A stretch of 64,000 nt of DNA from Oceanobacillus polygoni (GCF_008304605.1 NZ_PIJY01000018.1:58751-122750), one strand, 5' to 3'; counted from the stretch's first letter, positions 34,210 to 43,487 are shown. Numbers and translations are program-made. The notes: a model not told the origin generated them from the sequence alone.

Positions 34210-35103
34210 CTATTGTTGATAGGATAGTTTTCTTCTTCCATAGAGCTGAACAATAAAAACAGCTCCAATAATACATCCCATACCAAGCATTTGTAGGTAT
34301 GTGAAAGGCTCTAAAAAAATAAAGATTCCGATGAGTGTCGCTACGACCGGCTCGACAGTTGATAGAATGGAAGCTTTTGAAGCTTCTGTGTACTGTAAAC
34401 CATTCGTGTAGAGTATGTATGCCAATGCAGTTGGAAAAAGACCAAGCCCTACGGCATAAAATAACGTAGCCCCATTAAACAGCAATGAGATTTTTTCCTG
34501 ATAAGGGAAAAAGGGTAGAAGTGCTACTGCAGCAACAATAAATGTAAATGATGTTACTTGTAGACTTGAATACTTTTTCAATGAAAATTTACTGAAAATG
34601 CTGTACAGTGCATACCCTAATCCAGAACCAAGACCAAATAAAATACTAACAAAGTCAAGGTTGTTTAAATTCCCTGGTGATAAACCAACCACGAAACACG
34701 TGCCGAGTAAAGTCATAAAAAGGGCAATTACTTTGATCTGCGTGAAAGGTTCTTTAAATAAGAAAAAGGAAATAATCATTACAAAAGCTGGCCCAGTATA
34801 TAACAGTGCAGTAGCTATCGGTATGGTAGACAATTCAATGGCAGTAAACATACAGTAATTAAAGAAAATGATACTACATACTCCGGTTCCAATGAAATAC
34901 TTCATATCGCTATAATGCTTTAACTTTAGGTTGCTCGGTGAGCGCATAAACATGTATATAATTAATATAATAGCTGAAGACCATACCCGTAAAGTAACAA
35001 CTTCCATCGGGGTGAATCCAAACGCATAAAGTTGCTTTACAAACCAGCCAATCGTTCCCCAGAGCGCAGCACCAAGAATAATGAATAGTATAGGTTTGTT
35101 CAA
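34210..35103 (-). CDS. EamA-family transporter (DMT superfamily)
   Basis: Ten-helix drug/metabolite transporter of 297 residues, with two EamA repeats; the first begins ILFIILGAALWGTIGWFVKQL and the second near FGLGSGLGYALYS. The substrate is unknown and may be an amino acid or metabolite. The start is TTG 35103 behind AAAGGAGGG. It faces away from the 107-residue membrane gene. Confidence 0.88.
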   Translation of the reverse strand: MNKPILFIILGAALWGTIGWFVKQLYAFGFTPMEVVTLRVWSSAIILIIYMFMRSPSNLKLKHYSDMKYFIGTGVCSIIFFNYCMFTAIELSTIPIATALLYTGPAFVMIISFFLFKEPFTQIKVIALFMTLLGTCFVVGLSPGNLNNLDFVSILFGLGSGLGYALYSIFSKFSLKKYSSLQVTSFTFIVAAVALLPFFPYQEKISLLFNGATLFYAVGLGLFPTALAYILYTNGLQYTEASKASILSTVEPVVATLIGIFIFLEPFTYLQMLGMGCIIGAVFIVQLYGRRKLSYQQ

Positions 35104-35233
35104 CTAATATTCCCTCCTTTATCCTTTGTATATAATTGTGATTATATCAAAAAAATGTACCCAATAATGGTATAGACAGTAAAAGCATTGGAGAAAATGG
35201 ATAAATGAATAGTTTAGGAAAGAAGGGGATAGG

Positions 35234-35557
35234 TTGCAGCACGTTGAACTGATGTCGTTTATTCATATTGGCAATATTGGAATAGATGCGAATTATATTT
35301 ATTTGTTTTGTGGTATTGTCTGTATTCTGATTCTCTATTTTTGTGTGAAAGCACTGATTAAATGGGTCGTTCAAATGAAATTTGATAGACTTCTTATCTA
35401 TAGCATAAGTAGCTTGCTCATTATAGCTATCGTTTCCGGAATAGATTTAATAGTGGGGAACGGGATGGCTGTAGCAAAAATTGCGCTTCAAAGTATATCT
35501 TTATTTGGAATTCTTTTATCAATAGCTATATTGATCAAGCGTTTTATTTTAAATTAG
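35234..35557 (+). CDS. Three-helix membrane protein of unknown function, 107 aa
   Basis: Polytopic protein with about three hydrophobic helices (residues 20-45, 53-72 and 80-105). Family not recognised. The start is TTG 35234 behind AGAAGGGGAT. It follows a 130-bp gap divergent from the EamA gene. Confidence 0.65.
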   Translation: MQHVELMSFIHIGNIGIDANYIYLFCGIVCILILYFCVKALIKWVVQMKFDRLLIYSISSLLIIAIVSGIDLIVGNGMAVAKIALQSISLFGILLSIAILIKRFILN

Positions 35558-35602
35558 ATGAATCCAATCAAAAATTAAAAACTACAGTTTATACAAAATC
35601 AA

Positions 35603-35637
35603 ACAAGCACATGCAGGGATTGCTGCGATGTGCTTGT
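35603..35637. terminator. Convergent hairpin
   Basis: ACAAGCACAT pairs with ATGTGCTTGT and GCAG with CTGC inside. On the minus strand it is followed by TTTGATTTTG, so it serves the 66-residue gene. Confidence 0.7.
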
Positions 35638-35642
35638 ACATT

Positions 35643-35843
35643 TTACTCTCTTAATCGATGAATAGCCTCTAGCCACTCATATACGGGTTGAAAGTACTCG
35701 TTAGGTGCTTTTAAGCTTGGCGGGGCTACAGTCATTACTAGCTCTTTTTCTGTTTCAGATAGCTTCTCAAATGTGTCCTTCAAGTTGTGTGTTTGATCTG
35801 CATAGCGCTGCAATTCATACACAAAATCCTGAAGCTCTTGCAT
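35643..35843 (-). CDS. Small helical protein, 66 aa
   Basis: Soluble, predominantly helical (MQELQDFVYELQRYADQTHNLKDTF...) with a Pro-rich middle (APPSLKAP). Function unknown. ATG 35843 follows AAAGGAGGAG. It lies 70 bp downstream of ykyB on the same strand and may share its transcript. Confidence 0.75.
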   Translation of the reverse strand: MQELQDFVYELQRYADQTHNLKDTFEKLSETEKELVMTVAPPSLKAPNEYFQPVYEWLEAIHRLRE

Positions 35844-35913
35844 GGTAAACTCCTCCTTTGATTGTGTGATACCCTTAAATCAATAAGGAATAAACATTCA
35901 GGAGTCAGTGTTA

Positions 35914-36384
35914 CTAATTACGACGTGATCTAGTTGGAGGCCATTCCATTTTTCCTAGCGAGGAAGGAGTATAGTAGGATGAAGTGTAACTTTTTTGCCT
36001 ATGCTGCTCTTTCTTTTCCGGTTTCCAATCAATAAATTGGTAGACAATTCGCTTCGCCTGTGATAAAGACATCTTCGATTGGGGATTCCGATAATTTTGA
36101 TCAAGGGAACCAAGATGCTTTAGCTGTTTGAAGTCTTCCTTTGATGGAGGTATATGGAAATAATAATTATCTACTTTTACGAGTAATGTTGAATGTTGAT
36201 TACTTCGTTTTGGGTGATCTGAAAAATGTAAACCTATTTTCTCCGCTCTATTTTCTTCCAATAATTTGTTGATAGTTGCTTTTTTTATTTGATACAAATG
36301 CTTTGGCTCAGGGGCTGTTTTGGCATGACGATTAATAGTGAAAAGAGCTTGAGCCAAGTCTTGCAACGGTATGTCCTGCTTCAT
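35914..36384 (-). CDS. ykyB: YkyB family protein
   Basis: Conserved Bacillaceae protein of unknown function, 156 residues (B. subtilis YkyB about 154). The conserved N-terminal half begins DLAQALFTINRHAKTAPEPKHLY and SQAKRIVYQFI is near residue 113. The C-terminal tail is basic and Ser/Tyr-rich. The start is ATG 36384, 8 nt after AAAGGAG. Its order relative to ykuE and patA follows B. subtilis. Confidence 0.88.
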   Translation of the reverse strand: MKQDIPLQDLAQALFTINRHAKTAPEPKHLYQIKKATINKLLEENRAEKIGLHFSDHPKRSNQHSTLLVKVDNYYFHIPPSKEDFKQLKHLGSLDQNYRNPQSKMSLSQAKRIVYQFIDWKPEKKEQHRQKSYTSSYYTPSSLGKMEWPPTRSRRN

Positions 36385-36526
36385 TCATTTGTCTCCTTTC
36401 TGTAAATTAATTCTCAATCCATCGTAACCTAAAGCTTGTCCGGTGGCAAATAAATATCTATTTTTATTTCTGTATGAGATGAAATGTTTTCATAGCTAGC
36501 AAATTATTTTTTGCCAAATAGAAAAT

Positions 36527-36556
36527 GAAGAGTGGAAGATTTGCCTTCCACTCTTC
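36527..36556. terminator. 12-bp hairpin terminator downstream of sco
   Basis: GAAGAGTGGAAG pairs perfectly with CTTCCACTCTTC around ATTTGC. The minus-strand tail is CATTTTCTATTT, so it ends the sco transcript. Confidence 0.8.
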
Positions 36557-36574
36557 AGGGGTAAAGAACATCGA

Positions 36575-37144
36575 TTATTGAACCTTCTTTAAGTCATTAA
36601 CAATTAAATCTATTTCACTTGACTCTATACCGCCATAGTATTTCACTACTTCACCTTCAGGGCTTACAAGGAAAAAGCGTGTGCCATGGTATACTTGGTC
36701 AGACCCCTCAGGTGGTTGTTCAACAAGGTTACGAAAAGAATTAACAGAAAGCTCTTTAATCGTATTAAAATCATATCCAGTAAGGAAGAACCAGTTATCG
36801 AAGTTTGCACCGTAACTCTCACCATATGCTTTTAAAACTTCTGGGGAATCAAAGTCAGGATCGACACTAAATGATACGAGCTTTGCATCAATTCCTTCAT
36901 CTTCAAGTTTGGTTTGTAATGTAGCCATGTTGGCGGTCATTGGTAGGCATACGGTTGTACAATTTGTAAAGATGAAATCAGCAATCCACCATTCACCTTT
37001 TAAATCATCAAGGTTTAATGTTTCATTATCTTGCGTTGTGAACTCAAAATCTGCAACTGTTTCAGATATGTTTGAATCAATTGCATATCCTCCGCAAGCT
37101 GATAAAAGTATACTCAGTCCTAAAAGTATAAATAATTGCTTCAT
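36575..37144 (-). CDS. Sco1/SenC-type copper lipoprotein (BsSco-like)
   Basis: Copper chaperone for cytochrome c oxidase CuA, 189 residues. The lipobox LLSACG puts Cys17 as the lipidated residue. The copper ligands are CTTVC (Cys62, Cys66) and His153 in VYHGTRFF. The usual CxxxCP is CxxxCLP here: a Leu is inserted before the Pro. It may be related to YpmQ. ATG 37144 follows AAAGGAG. No cytochrome oxidase gene is nearby. Confidence 0.85.
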   Translation of the reverse strand: MKQLFILLGLSILLSACGGYAIDSNISETVADFEFTTQDNETLNLDDLKGEWWIADFIFTNCTTVCLPMTANMATLQTKLEDEGIDAKLVSFSVDPDFDSPEVLKAYGESYGANFDNWFFLTGYDFNTIKELSVNSFRNLVEQPPEGSDQVYHGTRFFLVSPEGEVVKYYGGIESSEIDLIVNDLKKVQ

Positions 37145-37378
37145 TAGAAACTCCTTTCCAAAGCTAAAGCTACGAAGTAATTGAAAAGACTTGTTATAAC
37201 TTACTATACATACTTAAAGTAAGTATACCATTACCTATTTAATAAGTTAGTTATTCCAATGAATACTTTATGACAATTTTATTACGCATCAACAGGCAGT
37301 ATCCCCACAGTTAAGCATAGGACGGCGAAAATACGTGAAGGCAGGGGGGAAGAGGGCCCCCATTGAATGAAACTTCAT
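37145..37378. other. Intergenic region upstream of sco
   Basis: 234 bp. On the minus strand ATACTT-ACTTT-AAGTAT forms a 6-5-6 inverted repeat next to TATAGT, which could be an operator or a promoter element. A GGGGG/CCCCC hairpin lies near 37345-37362. Confidence 0.4.
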
Positions 37379-38236
37379 TTATACTTGATCATTTTGTAAT
37401 GTGTAAACATGCAATTCTGGCTTACAAAGGAAACGATACGGTAACCTTGTCGTACCGATTCCACTATTTACAAATAGCTTAAGTTTTTCATCGTTTAAAT
37501 AATATTTACCTTGTACATATTTTTCTGCAAGTAGTGGCGTGTACAAATCTCCGATAAATGGAAATCGAACTTGACCACCGTGGCTATGACCAGACAGTTG
37601 TACATCGACAGGGAATTTAGCGGTAGTGTCCGCGTAATCAGGTTCATGGGCGAGCAGTAAAGTGAAAAGGTTTGGATCTAATTCGTTTAAAGCGGCGCTC
37701 AAATCGGGTTTTCCGAGCATTACATCATCAACACCTGCAAGCGTAAATTGGGAGTTATCCTTCGTAATCATAGCATGTGTGTTTTGAAGTAGGTGGAATT
37801 CTGCTTGTTCCATCACATCATAGACAATATCCGTTCCATAACCGCCATGATCATGGTTTCCATATATCCAATATTTCCCGTAGGTTGCTTGCATGGATTG
37901 GAGAATGTTGTTTAGCTCTGGGGTCCAGTGGTAATTATTTGGCTCATCAACAAGGTCACCTGTAAAAACAATCAAATCGGGGTTTAGTGCATTTATTTTC
38001 ATTGCAAGTTCTTTTAGTTGGTTTAAGGAATAATGAAAGCCGATATGTGTATCTGAAAACTGAACAATTTTAAAATTGTTAAAAACGGAATCTATTTTAG
38101 GTGAAGAAATAGTTTCTTTCGTAATTTTTAGTAAGTGTGTTTCAATTTCTTTAGAGTAATAGTAGGTGCCACCACTAAGACCAATGAAAGCAAGTAGACT
38201 TCCTACAGATTTTTTAATAAAAGAGCGTCGATTCAT
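37379..38236 (-). CDS. ykuE: Tat-exported metallophosphoesterase YkuE
   Basis: Calcineurin-like phosphoesterase of about 285 residues. The twin-arginine signal NRRSFIKK is followed by a hydrophobic stretch, and B. subtilis YkuE is a known TatAyCy substrate. Metal ligands are DTHIG, GDLVD, GNHDHG and GHSHGGQ. I start at ATG 38236, the second Met, for better spacing from AAAGG. Substrate unknown; a wall-associated phosphatase is likely. Confidence 0.9.
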   Translation of the reverse strand: MNRRSFIKKSVGSLLAFIGLSGGTYYYSKEIETHLLKITKETISSPKIDSVFNNFKIVQFSDTHIGFHYSLNQLKELAMKINALNPDLIVFTGDLVDEPNNYHWTPELNNILQSMQATYGKYWIYGNHDHGGYGTDIVYDVMEQAEFHLLQNTHAMITKDNSQFTLAGVDDVMLGKPDLSAALNELDPNLFTLLLAHEPDYADTTAKFPVDVQLSGHSHGGQVRFPFIGDLYTPLLAEKYVQGKYYLNDEKLKLFVNSGIGTTRLPYRFLCKPELHVYTLQNDQV

Positions 38237-38607
38237 CTTTGTCATACCTTTCTCGAATCATTAAACAGATGGTAAAATTATAGCACGAATACAAGGTAGG
38301 ATAAAAATAAAATAAAGGAATCTTTTATTCTACTCGTTATCATTCACTCTTCGATTAATTGACATTATTCAATCGTTTACGTATAATTGATTTGTGCAGA
38401 ATTTTCGGAAATAAACAAAAACGTATTAACTAAATAGGAGTTAATACGTTTAACTGATTATTACGTTTGCTAAGGGCTCGGCGAATACTGCGTTTACTAA
38501 ATCAAATTGTTGTCTTATTTGAAGGAAAGTGCGACGTAATGTGCAGTCAGCTCGCAGTTTATATTATTTTTATTGAATTGAAAGTTGAGACTGTTGCAGT
38601 GAACAAC
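38237..38607. other. Gene-free region between hemolysin III gene and ykuE
   Basis: 371 bp. It holds the minus-strand terminator at 38415-38451. A plus-strand frame of 63 codons (38467-38658) is unconvincing and overlaps the terminator-distal part of the hemolysin gene. No other element seen. Confidence 0.4.
38415..38451 (-). terminator. 13-bp hairpin terminator of the hemolysin III gene
   Basis: ACGTATTAACT pairs with AGTTAATACGT and continues as AAA/TTT. On the minus strand it is followed by TTTTTGTTTATTT. Confidence 0.7.
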
Positions 38608-39243
38608 TTAAAGCACATAATAAAAAATGGTAACGTAGTGAAATGCAGATCCTGCTAGAACGAAAAGATGCCACACTGCATGGTGATATTTAAAGCTGCG
38701 CCATACATAAAATATGGTGCCGACGGTGTAGAAGAGACCGCCTGTCATAAGCAGCATAATTGCTGTTTCATGTAATACAGCAGTTAATGGCTCCCAAACA
38801 AGAACAATGAGCCAGCCCATCAGAATATAAAAAAGTGTTGATAGGACAACAAAGCGTTTGACAAAAAATATTTTAAAAGCTATTCCCAAAATGGCAATAC
38901 CCCATATAATTCCAAATAAAATCCAGCCTATATCACTCCTCAAATGTATAAGGAGGAAAGGGGTATACGAACCTGCGATAAACAAATAAATCGCTGAATG
39001 GTCAAAAACCTGGAAGATGTCCTTCCATTTCCCTTCAGGTAAACTATGGACAATCGTTGAGCAAAGGTACATGATGAGCATCGTACTGCCGAAAATAATA
39101 CCTGACGTGATTTGCCATGGGTTTCCGGTTGGAATCGTATAAACAATTAATAATATTAATCCTACAATACTCGAAAGTGCACCAATTCCATGGGTGATTG
39201 CATTTACAATTTCTTCATTTTTACTGAATTTGTGTATTTTCAT
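38608..39243 (-). CDS. yplQ: Hemolysin III / PAQR-family membrane protein (YplQ-like)
   Basis: Seven-helix membrane protein, 211 residues, of the TrhA/hemolysin III family. The conserved elements EEIVNAITHGIGA, STIVHSL, FDHSAIYLFIAGSYTPFLL and HAVWHLFVLAGSAFHY are present, with His residues that bind metal in PAQR proteins. The start is ATG 39243 behind AAAGGGG; a longer frame to 39291 is not supported. Role in fatty-acid or sterol-like membrane homeostasis is inferred from the family. Confidence 0.88.
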   Translation of the reverse strand: MKIHKFSKNEEIVNAITHGIGALSSIVGLILLIVYTIPTGNPWQITSGIIFGSTMLIMYLCSTIVHSLPEGKWKDIFQVFDHSAIYLFIAGSYTPFLLIHLRSDIGWILFGIIWGIAILGIAFKIFFVKRFVVLSTLFYILMGWLIVLVWEPLTAVLHETAIMLLMTGGLFYTVGTIFYVWRSFKYHHAVWHLFVLAGSAFHYVTIFYYVL

Positions 39244-39305
39244 TAGGTACCCCTTTAAGGTTAGGCATATATATAGTAGTAAACCATCCATTGTTCATTA
39301 TACAA

Positions 39306-40229
39306 TCAATCACAGGAATCACAACTGTTATGGAAATGCGTACCAATCCCTTCGATTTGAAAGGTGCTATGATTAATGTTAAATTGTGTTTTAACTTTGT
39401 CATTAGCCGTTTGTAAAAGTTGATCACGGTCAACCGTTTTATCAACAACAAGATGGCAGCTCATGGATGGAAATTCAGATGTAATGGACCAAACGTGGAT
39501 ATCATGAACATCTTCGACTCCGTTTAATTCCATCAGACTATTCTTTAATAAGTCAACGTCAATATTCGCTGGTTTACCCTCCATCAAAATATGCAAAGAG
39601 TCTCTTGTTACGCGGAATCCTGAAATGACAATCAAAATAGCTACAAGTACACTTGCAATTGGATCAGCGATATTCCATCCGAACAAAATAATGAATAAAC
39701 CTGCAGTAAGAGCACCCACGGACCCAAGTAAATCACCAAGAACGTGGAGCAGTGCACTTCTGATATTTAGGTTTTCCTTTGCGTCACCACGCATCAGTAG
39801 CCAAGCAACGAGTATATTGACACACAATCCAATAAACGCAATAATCATCATGCTCCCACTTACTTCTGGGGGTTCAGCAAACCGATGGAAAGCTTCATAG
39901 AATATATAAAGGGAAATGATAATTAACGTTAGTCCATTAATAAATGCAGCAATAATTTCAAAGCGTTTATAACCAAACGTTTTGTTTCCAGTTGCTTTTT
40001 TCTCACCTATTTTAAATGCGAGTAGACTTAGACCTAGAGCTGCCGCATCACTTAGCATATGACCTGCATCAGAAAGTAGTGCAAGGCTATTTGTAAGTAT
40101 TCCACCAATTGCTTCAACAATCATAAACGTGAAAATAAGAATAAAGCTCCAGAATAGTACACGCGTATTGCTTGTATGGTGGTGATGTCCATGTGAATGT
40201 TCGTGACCATGATCGTGATGGTGTCCCAT
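39306..40229 (-). CDS. czcD: Cation diffusion facilitator (CzcD-type zinc/cobalt exporter)
   Basis: Divalent metal/H+ antiporter, 307 residues. A His-rich N-terminus (HHHDHGHEHSHGHHHH, residues 3-18) is a metal-binding tail. Six membrane helices follow; the transport site is HxxxD in DAGHMLSDAA and in HVLGDLLGS. A cytoplasmic C-terminal domain ends in the His/Cys-rich THFHNSCDSCD. It is 13 bp downstream of an ArsR-type regulator and thus zinc-induced. Confidence 0.92.
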   Translation of the reverse strand: MGHHHDHGHEHSHGHHHHTSNTRVLFWSFILIFTFMIVEAIGGILTNSLALLSDAGHMLSDAAALGLSLLAFKIGEKKATGNKTFGYKRFEIIAAFINGLTLIIISLYIFYEAFHRFAEPPEVSGSMMIIAFIGLCVNILVAWLLMRGDAKENLNIRSALLHVLGDLLGSVGALTAGLFIILFGWNIADPIASVLVAILIVISGFRVTRDSLHILMEGKPANIDVDLLKNSLMELNGVEDVHDIHVWSITSEFPSMSCHLVVDKTVDRDQLLQTANDKVKTQFNINHSTFQIEGIGTHFHNSCDSCD

Positions 40230-40242
40230 ATTAGTCCTCCTC

Positions 40243-40557
40243 CTAAGTTGTATGCTTTGTATGTTTAATAGTTTGCTCCAAAAGGATCATGACATGTTCA
40301 TCATCGGGTGAGTAGTAATACATTGTCTTTTCCCTTCGTTTTTTTACAAGATGCATCTGTTTTAAATATTTTAGTTGATGTGAAATCGTTGACTGATTCA
40401 TATTCAAATGTTCAGCGATTTCGTTAACCGAGCACTCTTTTTGAAACAGTAAATGTAGAATTTTAATCCTTGTAGGGTCTGATAGTGCTTTAAATGTTTG
40501 TGATACTTGTTCAATTAAATGCTCGTCAATTGGTTGGTATGCTTGCACTTGATTCAC
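40243..40557 (-). CDS. czrA: ArsR/SmtB-family zinc sensor (CzrA-like)
   Basis: Winged-helix metalloregulator, 104 residues. The alpha-5 zinc site of CzrA is reproduced with the same spacing: Asp86, His88, His99 and His102. The helix-turn-helix is [27 protein letters not shown] 40557 follows AGAGGTGAA. It derepresses czcD, with which it is nearly contiguous, when zinc is bound. An SmtB-like palindrome lies at 40567-40586. Confidence 0.92.
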   Translation of the reverse strand: MNQVQAYQPIDEHLIEQVSQTFKALSDPTRIKILHLLFQKECSVNEIAEHLNMNQSTISHQLKYLKQMHLVKKRREKTMYYYSPDDEHVMILLEQTIKHTKHTT

Positions 40558-40566
40558 CTCTATAAT

Positions 40567-40586
40567 ATATGATCATATGTTCATAT
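40567..40586 (-). promoter_or_regulatory. Candidate CzrA operator (zinc-responsive)
   Basis: ATATGATCATATGTTCATAT is a palindrome that holds the SmtB/CzrA-type TGAA/TTCA core with one mismatch. It lies 10 bp before the czrA start codon, in the usual place for self-repression. Confidence 0.6.
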
Positions 40587-40747
40587 TATAAAATGTGTGC
40601 GCAGTTTTTGCAACTGTTGCTTGTTATAAGATGTATCCAAATTATAGTTATGGTAATATAGAGATGGTGGCAAGTCGAATTATATAGGCTCAATCTAAAT
40701 TGAAGTTACGAATAAATAGAATAGATTTATAAAGGGGCGTATGGTTA

Positions 40748-41197
40748 ATGAGTATTATTCAAGATAAGGAATTTGCTAATATCTCGGTGGATGAATTGTT
40801 GATTCCATCAGAGAAAGTTGCCCATGTACAGTTAAATAATCCATTAGAGCATGCATTGTTAGTATTGGTGAAATCTGGTTATTCTGCTGTTCCAGTGCTG
40901 GATGCATCGTATAAATTTGTTGGAATCATCGGGAAAACGGCTATCTTAAATCAGATTTTAGGCATGGAACGTTTTGAAATTGAAAAGCTTTCCGAAATGC
41001 GTGTTAAAGAAGTGATGAGTAGTGATATACCAACTCTAACAAGGGAGCACTCACTCTTAGATGGATTAAATGCAGTTATTGATCACGCTTTTGTCTGTTT
41101 AGTGGATCAGGACGGTTATTTCGATGGTATTTTAACAAGAAGAGCCATCTTAAAACAGCTGAAAAAAGATATTTATATGAACTCGTATAAAAAATAA
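40748..41197 (+). CDS. darB: CBS-domain c-di-AMP receptor DarB (YkuL)
   Basis: 149 residues, two CBS motifs in tandem. Its B. subtilis counterpart binds c-di-AMP and controls Rel and pyruvate carboxylase. The CBS pair is seen in ALLVLVKSGYSAVPVLDASYKFVGIIGK and LDGLNAVIDHAFVCLVDQDGYFDGILTRRA. ATG 40748 follows AAAGGGG. It lies upstream of dapH as in the B. subtilis cluster, but a terminator separates them. Confidence 0.9.
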   Translation: MSIIQDKEFANISVDELLIPSEKVAHVQLNNPLEHALLVLVKSGYSAVPVLDASYKFVGIIGKTAILNQILGMERFEIEKLSEMRVKEVMSSDIPTLTREHSLLDGLNAVIDHAFVCLVDQDGYFDGILTRRAILKQLKKDIYMNSYKK

Positions 41198-41210
41198 ATA
41201 GAAACTCCTG

Positions 41211-41254
41211 CACCCCAAAGTTAGTTAATTATCTAACTTTGGGGTGTTTTTTTA
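41211..41254 (+). terminator. Rho-independent terminator after darB
   Basis: CACCCCAAAGTTAG pairs perfectly with CTAACTTTGGGGTG (14 bp), then TTTTTTT. Confidence 0.93.
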
Positions 41255-41325
41255 TTAAAATTATTGCGAGGAGAAAACCACTCTGTTAAAGTATAAAATA
41301 GCTTTTTTATCAGGAGGAGAAAAAA

Positions 41326-42042
41326 ATGAACATAATGGATGCAAATGAAATAATCAGCTTTATCTCAACAAGCAAGAAAAGTACACCAGTTAAGGTTTAC
41401 ATCAAAGGTAGTTTAAAAGACCTCGACATGGATGATTCAATTCAAGCATTTCTAGAAAGTCAAACTGGCGTTTTATTCGGAGAATGGAGCAGCATTCAGG
41501 CGTTCTTGGAACAGAATAAATCCTCCATTACAGATTATGTTGTTGAAAATGATCGTAGAAATTCAGCGATTCCATTATTAGATCTTAAAGGGATTAATGC
41601 TCGCATTGAGCCAGGTGCAATTATTCGTGATCAAGTTGAAATAGGTGATGGTGTGGTTATTATGATGGGGGCTTCGATTAATATTGGGGCTGTCATTGGT
41701 GATGGTACAATGATCGATATGAATGTTGTGCTTGGTGGACGAGCTACGATAGGTAAAAATTGTCATATCGGTGCTGGTACAGTACTTGCAGGTGTTATTG
41801 AGCCGCCTTCAGCTAAGCCAGTTATTGTTGAGGACGATGTTGTAATTGGTGCAAATGCAGTTGTTCTAGAAGGTGTAACAATTGGGAAGGGTGCTATTGT
41901 TGCTGCAGGGGCAATCGTAACAAAGGATGTTGCACCATACACACTTGTCGGTGGTACACCAGCTAAAGTACTAAAAGAAATTGATGAGCAAACAAAATTA
42001 AAAACAGAAATTAAACAGGAGCTTCGTAAACTAGATAACTAA
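41326..42042 (+). CDS. dapH: 2,3,4,5-tetrahydrodipicolinate N-acetyltransferase DapH
   Basis: Uses acetyl-CoA to form N-acetyl-2-amino-6-oxopimelate in lysine and peptidoglycan synthesis. 238 residues (B. subtilis 236). A short N-terminal helical domain is followed by a left-handed beta-helix of hexapeptide repeats from about residue 90 ([19 protein letters not shown]..., [10 protein letters not shown]). ATG 41326 follows AGGAGGAG. It is operon-linked to dapL, 19 bp downstream. Confidence 0.95.
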   Translation: MNIMDANEIISFISTSKKSTPVKVYIKGSLKDLDMDDSIQAFLESQTGVLFGEWSSIQAFLEQNKSSITDYVVENDRRNSAIPLLDLKGINARIEPGAIIRDQVEIGDGVVIMMGASINIGAVIGDGTMIDMNVVLGGRATIGKNCHIGAGTVLAGVIEPPSAKPVIVEDDVVIGANAVVLEGVTIGKGAIVAAGAIVTKDVAPYTLVGGTPAKVLKEIDEQTKLKTEIKQELRKLDN

Positions 42043-42061
42043 GTAGGCGAGCGTGATAAAT

Positions 42062-43177
42062 ATGAAGGAACTACAGGAAATCAGAAGAGAATTGCATCAA
42101 ATTCCAGAATTAGGATTTCAAGAGTTTAAAACACAGCAATATGTATTAAAAAAAATTGAAGCAATACGCAATGATCGTGTTTTCGTAAAGACGTGGAAAA
42201 CTGGAATTCTTGTTAAAATAGCTGGTTCTGCAGCGAAAAAAAGGATTGGTTTTCGCTGCGATATGGATGGATTGCCAATTACAGAGTCCACAGAATTGGC
42301 ATTTCAATCAACACACGCTGGAAACATGCATGCCTGTGGGCACGATTTCCATATGACAATTGCGCTTGGGGCAATGAAGCACGTAATTGATCAAAAATTG
42401 GAAGACGATGTAGTGTTTATTTTTCAGCCGGCAGAAGAGGGACCTGGTGGAGCGTTACCGATGCTTCAATCCGTGGAGTTCCAACAATGGAAGCCGGATG
42501 TCATTTTTGCATTACACATTGCTCCAGAGCTCCCAGTTGGTACGGTATCAAGTAAAGCTGGGTTGCTCTTTGCAAATACAAGTGAATTATTTGTTGATTT
42601 TAAGGGGCTTGGTGGCCATGCTGCATACCCCCATCTTGCAAAGGACATGACAGTGGCTGCTAGTAATTTTATTGTTCAAATGCAGCAAATTATTTCACGA
42701 GGACTAGATCCATTGGGGCCAGCTGTTATTACAGTTGGAAAAATGGAAAGTGGATTTGTTCAAAATGCAGTGGCGGAAACAGCAAGACTTGAAGGGACCA
42801 TTCGAACATTAAATCCGAATTTACTTGCTATCATTAAAGGAAAGTTAGAAAAGTTAAAGCAAGGATTTGAAATTAGCCATGATTGTGAGATAACTATTGA
42901 TTATGGCTCAAACTATTTTCAAGTCGATAATCACAAGCAGTATGTTGATCTATTTCAAGATACAATGCATCAGATTGATATTACGTATCATGAGGCAACT
43001 GAAGCAATGACTGGTGAGGATTTTGGAGATATGTTAAAAGAAATACCTGGTTTTATGTTCTGGCTTGGAGTTAATTCTCCATATGGATTACATCATGCAA
43101 AGCTTACACCCGATGAAGCAGCGTTAGAAGTCGGTGTGAGAGCAGTCGTACATATGATTCAAAAACTCTCCAATTAA
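42062..43177 (+). CDS. dapL: N-acetyldiaminopimelate deacetylase DapL
   Basis: Peptidase M20-type amidohydrolase, about 371 residues, that removes the acetyl group to give L,L-diaminopimelate. Motifs: RRELHQIPELGFQEFKTQ at the start, metal-binding CDMDGLP and HACGHDFHM, and catalytic EEGPGGA. Near the end is EAMTGEDFGDML. The start is ATG 42062 (MKELQEIRREL); an earlier GTG 42053 sits too close to the ribosome site. Follows dapH in the same operon. Confidence 0.92.
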   Translation: MKELQEIRRELHQIPELGFQEFKTQQYVLKKIEAIRNDRVFVKTWKTGILVKIAGSAAKKRIGFRCDMDGLPITESTELAFQSTHAGNMHACGHDFHMTIALGAMKHVIDQKLEDDVVFIFQPAEEGPGGALPMLQSVEFQQWKPDVIFALHIAPELPVGTVSSKAGLLFANTSELFVDFKGLGGHAAYPHLAKDMTVAASNFIVQMQQIISRGLDPLGPAVITVGKMESGFVQNAVAETARLEGTIRTLNPNLLAIIKGKLEKLKQGFEISHDCEITIDYGSNYFQVDNHKQYVDLFQDTMHQIDITYHEATEAMTGEDFGDMLKEIPGFMFWLGVNSPYGLHHAKLTPDEAALEVGVRAVVHMIQKLSN

Positions 43178-43244
43178 TCTGTATATTGTTTCCAACATGG
43201 TAGATACTACAATTGTAAATGGATATGTTGGAGGAGGGTTATGT

Positions 43245-43487
43245 ATGGCAAGAATTGCTGTAGAACAAAACTTAACCGATATTAAAACGGCATTAATGGA
43301 AATGGGACATGAAATTATCGATCTACGTACCGAAAGAGATGCAGCACATTGTGATTGCTGTGTCATCTCTGGGCAGGATAAAGATGTGATGGGCATGCAA
43401 ACAACAAGTATCGCGGGTCCAGTCATTAATGCACAGGGGCAGACTGCTGAAGATGTTTGCCAAGCGGTCAATGAGAAGTTGAATTAA
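43245..43487 (+). CDS. ykuS: UPF0180 family protein YkuS
   Basis: Conserved small Bacillaceae protein, 80 residues, function unknown. It begins MARIAVEQNLTDIKTAL, has CDCC near residue 36, and ends VCQAVNEKLN as in YkuS. ATG 43245 is 6 nt after GGAGGAGGG; a longer frame to 43197 lacks support. It occupies the same place after dapL as in B. subtilis. Confidence 0.92.
   Translation: MARIAVEQNLTDIKTALMEMGHEIIDLRTERDAAHCDCCVISGQDKDVMGMQTTSIAGPVINAQGQTAEDVCQAVNEKLN

Noticed and set aside
38467..38658. 63-residue plus-strand ORF before the hemolysin III gene
   Set aside because: No ribosome site, poor composition, and it overlaps the 3' end of a good gene on the other strand.
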